Source: Acinetobacter calcoaceticus DSM 30006 = CIP 81.8 (GTDB lineage: Bacteria; Pseudomonadota; Gammaproteobacteria; Pseudomonadales; Moraxellaceae). Taken from it: a DNA stretch of 64,000 nucleotides. Of the stretch, positions 52,657 through 60,261 are shown in pieces. Each line of letters starts with the position of its first letter. Position 1 is the stretch's first letter. The DNA lies in assembly GCF_000368965.1 (NCBI RefSeq), contig NZ_KB849780.1:2428340-2492339 (forward strand). Reading direction: 5' to 3'. The translations under genes were made by a program, and so were the position numbers. The notes beneath the pieces are model-generated. The model ran no database searches and was not told where the DNA came from. It saw only the letters and a list, made by a program, of their open reading frames with translations.

Positions 52657-53418
52657 CTAGTTATATTTGCAAGGCATTGGAGTTATTCGATGCATAGATA
52701 TAAATGGTAATAATTGAAAACAATCCAGATTAAATTTTTCTAGGCTACGACTTTGTTGTAAACATATAGAAAAGATAAAGTCGGAATCATACATATAGCT
52801 TTCAAAATAATACTTTTCTGTCTTTTGAGCATTATTGGTTGAGTCGAGAAACTGTATACGTTCGGACAACACATGAAAGTTGAGCATCTTTAAATGACGA
52901 CTCATTCCATCACCAGTACATTTGATATAAGCCTCTTTTAGCGTCCAAATTTGAAAAAACCGCTGATATACACTGAATGGATCAGTTGCCTCATTCCCCT
53001 TAATCCATTCAATTTCACTCGGTGCTAACACACTATCCACACGCATCCAATCGAACTCACGATCTACTCGTTCAATATCAACCCTTATTTCCCCGTCTTC
53101 AGTCACAGCAAGGATAATAACGTCCGCTGAGTGAGTAAGATTAAAATACACAGCCTTGCTGCCTTGTACAAAAGGCTTGCCGTTGGGATGTAATTGGAGG
53201 TTGACCTCATAGGGTGCGATACCTAGTTTATCTGCCAACACAGACTTCACTAACACACGAGAAATCAAGAAAAGACGAGCCGCTTTAGGGTGATATTGAT
53301 CATATCTCAGCTTTTCTGCCTCGTTGAGAAAGCCGAGATAATGACTCAATACCAAATGGTCTTGTGGTACCCGTAAAACTGGGCAGACATAAACCTGTAC
53401 TTGGGCACTATCAGACAT
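52657..53418 (-). CDS. 4'-phosphopantetheinyl transferase, Sfp-type
   Basis: A 253-residue transferase that moves phosphopantetheine from CoA to the Ser of carrier domains. The family core is visible: NLTHS at 93-97, the metal-binding VDIE at 113-116, and WTLKEAYIK at 158-166, with E162 and K166 as expected. Length is in the Sfp range, so it should act on secondary-metabolite carriers. Its ATG overlaps the previous gene at one base (53418), so it is the last gene of the NRPS operon and probably activates that NRPS. Confidence 0.93.
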   Translation of the reverse strand: MSDSAQVQVYVCPVLRVPQDHLVLSHYLGFLNEAEKLRYDQYHPKAARLFLISRVLVKSVLADKLGIAPYEVNLQLHPNGKPFVQGSKAVYFNLTHSADVIILAVTEDGEIRVDIERVDREFDWMRVDSVLAPSEIEWIKGNEATDPFSVYQRFFQIWTLKEAYIKCTGDGMSRHLKMLNFHVLSERIQFLDSTNNAQKTEKYYFESYMYDSDFIFSICLQQSRSLEKFNLDCFQLLPFISMHRITPMPCKYN

Positions 53419-55271
53419 TAGGAAGCTGTAGTGCTGATGTATTTCGTCAGAACTGGCGCAAGGTAGTCATAAACCGCGTCTACATGTGTGACGTGTGGAT
53501 TATGGCCTGCACCAGCTATGATATGTACAGGGATATCAGGATTTATTCTAGTAACCATTGGGTCGTTTTCTCCCACAATGATTTCAACTTTAGAGCTAAG
53601 CTCATTTAACAAAGCTGTTTGAGTTGCACGCTGCTGCGGCAAACTAATGCGATGCATATACTCACTAATATGCTTGGCTACCGACACTCGACGCAATGAA
53701 TCCATCGCATAACCAACAGACGGATTCTGTTGCCCATCTGGATGCAAGTCTTTAGCAATCACATCTTTTGGTACAAAACGAAAAATAAGGTTAGAGAGGG
53801 TTTGTATCCGAAACATTTTAGCGGCCTGCGCCTGAACAAAATAAGGCGATATGAGGATAAGGCGTGCAACTTTATCTGGATATTTCTTTGCAAGATTCAA
53901 TGCAAAAAGACATCCTAACGAATGCGCAATAACAACACTATTTGGCGCTAAAAGCTTTGCAGCAGTGTCGATAAACTGACGGTTATTATCTTCCATCATC
54001 TCATAACTACCTGAACGTCCAAGTCCCGGCAGGTCCATCATAGCGACTTGATCGTATGTGATTTTATTGACGATTGGAGACCAGCATGCACTATCGAATG
54101 GAATCCCATGTAAAAATAATGCAGATGATTTTTCTGATTTAACTGGTTGTTTAGTATAAATTTCTGTCCAATATCGACTCTGATAGCCAAAACCACTAGG
54201 TGTAGGTACTTGCCTGCGACCAAACCGTGTAAGAACCAAGCGATCAATCCAGCGAGAGAAATAAGGACTGATATTGATCAGGTCCGCAATCCCCATCTTC
54301 GCTGCCATCGTCTCTGCCCCAGCAACATGATAGTGCTCAGTAGAAATGAAAGAGAGTTGCTCTTTAGAACCGTCAAGTAATACCTCAGGTAATTTCTGGA
54401 GCAGAACTTTGGGTACTTGTAAATGTGGTGAGCTGACGCCTAAGTGCTCGGCAGCTAGGTGAACTAGGCTATGAAATTTCGGTGTCGCAGGATCGAGCAG
54501 CATATACTCCTGAGCAATGGTCTCAGGATAAGACATCGTTCGGATCAGGAAGCTCACGATATACTGCATATTGCACAGCGGCAGGAATGTGTCACGCCCA
54601 CCAGGCAATGCCAGCAGACGCCCCTGATATAGCTTATCAATCATATCGGCGACACCTATATACTGCATATCACCATAAGTATAAAAACCATCAATGACTG
54701 TCGCTGGATTTATTGCAGTCCATGGCACATTTAAACGCTTACAGGCCTCAATGAAGGCTTGATAACCCAAAATTTTCGAAGCCTCATAGCCACCATGTTT
54801 GCAATACAACTCATCAGCCGACTCTTGCGGTGGAGCAGCCACACGATATCCGCCAATCCAGATGAATCGCTCAAGCTGCTTCAATGTTGCAGCCCATTCA
54901 ATCAAAGCGAGTCCTGATTTAATGTTCGTACGCTCTGCTTCAGCTTTGCTAATGCCCCAATTAAATGAAGCAGCAAGATGATAGACAACATGGATCTTTG
55001 CCTGAGCATCCGCTAGCAGAGAGTCCAGCTTAAAGTCACGGCTTAAATCATATTCAACAAACGAAATAGATGGATCAACTAGCCCTTGCGTTGCAATGAA
55101 ACCTAACAGCTTATCTTTCTTGGTTGCGGCATTACGCAGCGCAGCAATCACCTGATGACCTTCACGTAAAAGTTCAACGATCAGTCTGCTGCCAATAAAA
55201 CCAGCTGCACCTGTTACTAATATGGTCTTCCGTGAAAAATTATCTTTTTTTGCGTTATTTAAATTATCCAT
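53418..55271 (-). CDS. Fusion: NAD-dependent epimerase/reductase plus alpha/beta hydrolase
   Basis: A 617-residue two-domain protein. The first domain (about 14-340) is an extended short-chain dehydrogenase, with the cofactor loop GAAGFIG at 21-27 and the catalytic YEASK at 162-166. The second (about 380-617) is an alpha/beta hydrolase with oxyanion motif LFLHG near 388, nucleophile elbow AHSLG (Ser451), acid Asp570 and His590. Both active sites look intact. The gene lies between the barrel and PPTase genes of the NRPS operon, so it probably tailors or trims the product or its precursor. The exact reaction cannot be read from sequence. Confidence 0.85.
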   Translation of the reverse strand: MDNLNNAKKDNFSRKTILVTGAAGFIGSRLIVELLREGHQVIAALRNAATKKDKLLGFIATQGLVDPSISFVEYDLSRDFKLDSLLADAQAKIHVVYHLAASFNWGISKAEAERTNIKSGLALIEWAATLKQLERFIWIGGYRVAAPPQESADELYCKHGGYEASKILGYQAFIEACKRLNVPWTAINPATVIDGFYTYGDMQYIGVADMIDKLYQGRLLALPGGRDTFLPLCNMQYIVSFLIRTMSYPETIAQEYMLLDPATPKFHSLVHLAAEHLGVSSPHLQVPKVLLQKLPEVLLDGSKEQLSFISTEHYHVAGAETMAAKMGIADLINISPYFSRWIDRLVLTRFGRRQVPTPSGFGYQSRYWTEIYTKQPVKSEKSSALFLHGIPFDSACWSPIVNKITYDQVAMMDLPGLGRSGSYEMMEDNNRQFIDTAAKLLAPNSVVIAHSLGCLFALNLAKKYPDKVARLILISPYFVQAQAAKMFRIQTLSNLIFRFVPKDVIAKDLHPDGQQNPSVGYAMDSLRRVSVAKHISEYMHRISLPQQRATQTALLNELSSKVEIIVGENDPMVTRINPDIPVHIIAGAGHNPHVTHVDAVYDYLAPVLTKYISTTAS

Positions 55272-55324
55272 AAATCACCTTATTAGGGACTGGGCACTCC
55301 AGCATTGTTTTGGAGCGAATTATC

Positions 55325-56599
55325 TTAAAAATTATATCGAATCTGGGCATACACCAGACTGTTATCTCTAAATTGTCCTAACACCGTATCATTTTTACCC
55401 CAGAAGCGATCTCCACCTGCATTCAACTGCCAGTGATCATTGAGGCTGTAATTAATACGTACTCTCAACAATTCATTAGGTTCTGGTGCAAAATAGAATC
55501 CCGTTACTTCCAGCTTTAGATTATCGTTCAGCAAGTTAAGTGCATAGCGCAGCATAGCTCCATACTGATCCTGCTCATATTGGTCACTGATTGTTTGCTG
55601 ATAACGGTAAACTTCTCTCAATAATGGATTTGTTAGGCTGTCGGCAGATCTAAAGTCCTCCGTATGTTTGTACACGCCTACTAAACTCAGCGTGGAGTTC
55701 TTTAATGACAATTCCGGTCCCATGACCACAGTTAAATTATTTTTCTTATGTGAAAGATCTTCGCTGCCATCCGAGTCTGTCTTTGTATACGCAGCTTCAC
55801 CTCGCCACACGAGATCGTTATGGTTATAACTGAAATCAAAGCCATACACAGACATAGGATTATTTTTCAGCTGCAATGTTGCCTCCCCTGTTGGAGATGC
55901 AGAAAGAACTGACAGATCGGGCATGTGATCCAAACCTGAGAAATACGATGCCCCAACATCTAGACCATCCACAGAATAATCCCAGCGCATTGCAAATGCA
56001 GGACGGCTCTTACGGTCTATGTCATACTGAACACCAGCAATTTGACGCAATGGAATCACATCTGAACGACTACGCGGATACCACAATGCCGTCCATTTAT
56101 TGGTTCCAGATTCAGGAATATACGTCAATTTGAGAGCATCATTTCCAAGACGTTGATCTGTCTCATCTGGCACCAGACGCGTATAGTCACGGGGCGATAG
56201 GTTATCCGTTGGGTTAATCCCATCAGCTCTCCCCCAGACTACAATCTGGCGACCAACGTCGAGATAAACCGTCTGATCCCAGTTATAAGATGCGTACAAC
56301 TCACGTAAGTTGCGATTCACCTTACTCACCTGATCTGGGTTTACAGTGTGGTCCGTTTCGTCTCCAATATTTATGTCGTAATGGATCTTAAACTCAGGGT
56401 TAAACTTGAGCGTACCATTGGACCAGAAACTTGCTTGCCCAATGTTTTTTAACGAGCTTAGATCACGATCCGATGACCAAACATCTAATCTGGCTGAGTT
56501 CTGGCTCACAAAACTAATTTCGCTGTCATCTGCATGAGCATGCTGCAGTAGCATAAAGCTACTGCAGCATGCAAATACCCAATAGGCACCTTGCGTCAT
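55325..56599 (-). CDS. Outer-membrane beta-barrel protein, DUF1302-like
   Basis: A 424-residue exported protein. It has a signal peptide (cleavage after residue 23, HAHA|DD) and beta-strand-rich sequence ending in QIRYNF with a terminal Phe, typical of outer-membrane insertion. The sequence ELYASYNWDQTVYLDVGRQIVVWGRADGINPTDNLSPRDYTR (broken here across 85-125) resembles the DUF1302 family. DUF1302 barrels often co-occur with RND exporters and DUF1329/LolA-like partners. Its start overlaps the upstream RND-fusion stop by 4 bp, so they are translationally coupled; it may be the outer-membrane exit for the NRPS product. Confidence 0.82.
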   Translation of the reverse strand: MTQGAYWVFACCSSFMLLQHAHADDSEISFVSQNSARLDVWSSDRDLSSLKNIGQASFWSNGTLKFNPEFKIHYDINIGDETDHTVNPDQVSKVNRNLRELYASYNWDQTVYLDVGRQIVVWGRADGINPTDNLSPRDYTRLVPDETDQRLGNDALKLTYIPESGTNKWTALWYPRSRSDVIPLRQIAGVQYDIDRKSRPAFAMRWDYSVDGLDVGASYFSGLDHMPDLSVLSASPTGEATLQLKNNPMSVYGFDFSYNHNDLVWRGEAAYTKTDSDGSEDLSHKKNNLTVVMGPELSLKNSTLSLVGVYKHTEDFRSADSLTNPLLREVYRYQQTISDQYEQDQYGAMLRYALNLLNDNLKLEVTGFYFAPEPNELLRVRINYSLNDHWQLNAGGDRFWGKNDTVLGQFRDNSLVYAQIRYNF

Positions 56600-59500
56600 T
56601 TTTCAAGGCTCTGCGGTGAGAAAATCTTATCAGATAAGGTTTTTTCTGCGACAAAATCACTGACGATAACTTGTGTCATATGCTGAGTTTGCAGATTCTT
56701 TGCCATAGATTTCATGGCCTGCCATCTTGGTTTCACTTTGCCGTAAGGACGGATATCCGTGAACTCAATATGTTTTAACGGCTTACCTGCTGTATCCCAA
56801 ATGTCGATGGTTGCTGTAACAAAGTTGTCTTTGAGTATGCACATGCGACGTTTGCTATAACCAAAGTCACTCTTCACTGTATTATTGATTGGCGTTGCTT
56901 CAATCATGTAGCAATCTTTACCATTAAATTTGCCATCTGCAAGTTTAGTGTACTTCCAGTCACTTAACTTATAGCCAAGTACATCACCATAACTAAAGTC
57001 CGTACCGATAAAGGCATCACCCTTATTCGCCGATGCAAGACGGCGCACTTTTTTCAATGCAGGCAAATAGACAAACATGCTATCACTGCCTTTTGAGTTC
57101 TCAATCAACAGTGTCGTGGTTCCTTGTACATCTGCAGGCGAGATGAATTCGGTCAAACGCATATTATTTTGAGTATTCCCAGCCAGTTTGGTCATGTTTT
57201 TAGTCAGACGCACACGTTGATCGCCATTTTTAGAGGTCAACACAAACTTGGCACTGGCAGTTGAGCTCAGAAATTTAGAAGCATCATCACTACGATTAAC
57301 AATATCTTGAACTTCATCTGCATAAGATGTTTTAGGCATCGACATTGTGAGCGCCGTACCCAACAAAAGGCTTGTCACGACAGTTTGTGCAACGGTAATG
57401 TTCTTCTTATTTGAGGGAAAGATAAAACGAGGTTTCAAGATTAGAATCATTGTAGGTACCATAATTAAGGTTGCAAATACACTGAAAAGCATCGCAATCA
57501 CAATAAACATCGCTAGCCATTGATGGACGTGGAAGCCTTGTGACAAGGACAGCACACCGTAACCACCAGCAACCGCAGTCGCGACAAAAAGAGAAGCCTT
57601 ACCAGCAGTACTTAAAGTTTTACGAATAGCGTCTTTGATATCGCCCCCTTCTTCGCGCAAGATTTCACGCAAGCGATAGAGGAAGTAAATGGCATAATCT
57701 GCACCAATACCAACAGCCATGGCCGAGATGAGGGAGTTCGGAATATTGAGTGGAATGTCGAGCCAGCCCATCACACCAAAGATCGCAAGAATCGAGAATA
57801 GAAGTGGTGTCAGGACAATTAGTCCCGCTGAAAGTGAGCGGAAGACCAGCGCTGAGATAAAGAATACGGCAAATGAAATCTGTAGAATGTTCATGAGCTT
57901 GCCGTGAACCATTGTTTCAGTCAAAGCAATGGTCTGAGTCACATCACCACCAAAACTTACGACAGCTTTATCGCCCAACTGACCCGCCATATACGTTTTT
58001 AGCGACTCAAGAATTTCTTTGATGCGATGATTACTACCCGTTTTCAGCAGAATCGTGATCTTGGCATAGCGCTGAGTCGTATCAATGTAAGATTCAAAAT
58101 CAGTCGGCTCACCAGACATTGAATACAACAGCAGATACTGAGCAACAACATCTTTGGTTGCAGGGACCTGAAATGCCTGTGGCTGATCAGCATTCATTGC
58201 CTGATTCATTCTCTTGATATAGTCCACGATAGAGATTGTTTTACCGACCTCTGGAATTGAATTCGCGAACTTTTCTGTATTATCAATCGCTTTTAGGATT
58301 TCTGGGTTTTCAATACCATCACGAACTTTAGTATCGACCATGATGTAGAGACTGTTTGTGCCACCAAGAGACTGATTCAGAAACCTGTCGTCTTGCTGCA
58401 TCGGTAAGTCGCGCGAGAAGAAGTTGCGGCTATCGTTATCCACCACAATACGGCTTGTGCCAATAGCAAGAAAAACACCCAGTACTGCAATCACAGTCAT
58501 TAGCATCATTCGCGGACGAACTGACAAAATGACATCGCCAATGCGTTTTGGAATCCAGTCCCAAATCGGCAAACCTTTGCGTGCGACCTTGGTAACCGAA
58601 GGTGGTGGTAGCATCGAGCGAAGTACAGGAATAAAAGTCATCTCAATGATCAGCGTACTGATGATCCCGATTCCTGTAAAAATACCGAATGAACGGATGG
58701 TCGGAATATTAAAGGTCAACAGCGAGAAGAATCCAGCCGCTGCAATTCCGCCAGCCAATATCATAACTGGACCAACACGAACCATAGACTGCACCACGGC
58801 TTCACTATTCGCAGCTTTAGGTTCCATACCTTGGGCAGTCAGTCGATCAAAGTCTTCATAGTATCGCTTGAGCAACTGCACGGCGTGCCCTGCCGCAATG
58901 GCCAGAATCAGAATAGGTGTAGGAGAGTTAAAAATATCCATTGGCTGTTTGAACAGACCCATCATACCCATACCCCATGCCACAGCCAGTAAAGCTGTAA
59001 CTAGTGGAAGGATCAAACCCTGCTTACTGCGGAATGCTTCGAAGTGCAATAACCCAATGACCAGTATGGCAATCGGGAACAAGATATTGATCCGTTTAGA
59101 GTAATCTTCAGCTTTATCCAAATAAACAGGATTGCCGCCGACACTGATGGTCATATCCTTAGACTGTTCAGCCGCTACGATTTTGTTGATCGGGCCCATC
59201 ATCTTTTGGAAGCCCTCTGGGCTTTCCTCAAGCTCAAGCAAAATAGCAGCAGTTTTCTGATCTTTAGATACGACCGAATTCATGTAGATTGGATTCAGCG
59301 CCAACAGTTTTTTCAGCTGATCGACATCACTTTCGGTCACAGAACTGTTCGGCAGTAGTTTCTTAGCATCAAATCCATCCGAATTGGCCGTGATCCCTTT
59401 GGCCTGACGTGCAGCCAGACTCATCAAGGTGGATCGAACCACACCCGGTGCATTATCCACTTCTTCGGTAATGCGTTTGACTTTTTCTAACACTTGCGGC

Positions 59501-60237
59501 TGATAAATATCACCCTGCTTCGGTGTAATACCAATCACGACCATATACTTGGAGCCGAATTTCTTTTCTATCAGCTTGGTCGAGGTGATATAAGGATGTC
59601 CTTTGGGCGCAAGCGCATCTGGGTCAATAATAATTTTCACGCCAGATGCGAGATACGCCAGTGCAATCGTCAAGAGCATCACCACCGTCAGTACAATACG
59701 GCGATGTTTGAGAATCCAACGCGCATATTGTTCCATCACCTGATGAGTCTTACGGCGTGGTTTATTGGTCTCGTGCGTCTGCTTACCAACCGACTCATAG
59801 GCTTCACCCTTCTGAGCCAATGCTTCAAGATTAGCAACATCTTTCTTAAACTGGGCGAGGACCATCTTTTTTAGCAGTGCTGGGGGCAATACACCAAAAA
59901 AGCTGCCTGGCTCAGCCTCAAACACCCATTCAATCCATGTACCTTCTGGATGTGGTTTGAAGCGGTAAGTACCGGTGTAGTGAAAAGGTCCTTCCACTAC
60001 TTTAAACGCATACAATTCGTTCGGTACGAAATGTGTGATTTCACCTTTAAAGGACATCTCACGTCCAATAAAGCTAAAACCGATTTCATACTTACTGCCC
60101 ACACGCGGAGTATTGTCTAGCAGTTCAGAATGCTTACACGACAATTGCCAGCCTGCATCATTGGCCGGATTTGCAAGATAGTTGAAAACCTTGTCAATCT
60201 CGGCCGGTATGAGGAAAGCATGTTCTATGGTCACCAT
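56596..60237 (-). CDS. Fusion: SRPBCC domain, RND/MMPL exporter, LolA-like periplasmic domain
   Basis: A 1213-residue protein made of three parts. Residues 1-145 form a START/SRPBCC lipid-binding-type fold. Residues 175-940 are a COG1033-type RND exporter with about 12 helices in two halves, marked by AIAAGHAVQLLKRYYEDFDR near 446 and AVGIGADYAIYFLYRLRE near 841. Residues 978-1213 match a LolA-like domain (FVYLPALKKVRRLASANKGD near 1055). Between the last two, residues 947-973 look like a leftover signal peptide ending SYA|DE. I infer that it lifts a lipid-like product out of the inner membrane and hands it to the barrel encoded next. Confidence 0.85.
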   Translation of the reverse strand: MVTIEHAFLIPAEIDKVFNYLANPANDAGWQLSCKHSELLDNTPRVGSKYEIGFSFIGREMSFKGEITHFVPNELYAFKVVEGPFHYTGTYRFKPHPEGTWIEWVFEAEPGSFFGVLPPALLKKMVLAQFKKDVANLEALAQKGEAYESVGKQTHETNKPRRKTHQVMEQYARWILKHRRIVLTVVMLLTIALAYLASGVKIIIDPDALAPKGHPYITSTKLIEKKFGSKYMVVIGITPKQGDIYQPQVLEKVKRITEEVDNAPGVVRSTLMSLAARQAKGITANSDGFDAKKLLPNSSVTESDVDQLKKLLALNPIYMNSVVSKDQKTAAILLELEESPEGFQKMMGPINKIVAAEQSKDMTISVGGNPVYLDKAEDYSKRINILFPIAILVIGLLHFEAFRSKQGLILPLVTALLAVAWGMGMMGLFKQPMDIFNSPTPILILAIAAGHAVQLLKRYYEDFDRLTAQGMEPKAANSEAVVQSMVRVGPVMILAGGIAAAGFFSLLTFNIPTIRSFGIFTGIGIISTLIIEMTFIPVLRSMLPPPSVTKVARKGLPIWDWIPKRIGDVILSVRPRMMLMTVIAVLGVFLAIGTSRIVVDNDSRNFFSRDLPMQQDDRFLNQSLGGTNSLYIMVDTKVRDGIENPEILKAIDNTEKFANSIPEVGKTISIVDYIKRMNQAMNADQPQAFQVPATKDVVAQYLLLYSMSGEPTDFESYIDTTQRYAKITILLKTGSNHRIKEILESLKTYMAGQLGDKAVVSFGGDVTQTIALTETMVHGKLMNILQISFAVFFISALVFRSLSAGLIVLTPLLFSILAIFGVMGWLDIPLNIPNSLISAMAVGIGADYAIYFLYRLREILREEGGDIKDAIRKTLSTAGKASLFVATAVAGGYGVLSLSQGFHVHQWLAMFIVIAMLFSVFATLIMVPTMILILKPRFIFPSNKKNITVAQTVVTSLLLGTALTMSMPKTSYADEVQDIVNRSDDASKFLSSTASAKFVLTSKNGDQRVRLTKNMTKLAGNTQNNMRLTEFISPADVQGTTTLLIENSKGSDSMFVYLPALKKVRRLASANKGDAFIGTDFSYGDVLGYKLSDWKYTKLADGKFNGKDCYMIEATPINNTVKSDFGYSKRRMCILKDNFVTATIDIWDTAGKPLKHIEFTDIRPYGKVKPRWQAMKSMAKNLQTQHMTQVIVSDFVAEKTLSDKIFSPQSLEK

Positions 60238-60261
60238 AGTGGTTCTACCTTCTTGTATTTC

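Noticed and set aside
56596..60237. RND fusion as an artefact of two merged genes
   Set aside because: The frame is continuous with no stop, and I see no internal start with a ribosome site. I kept it as one gene but list the fusion as needing a check.
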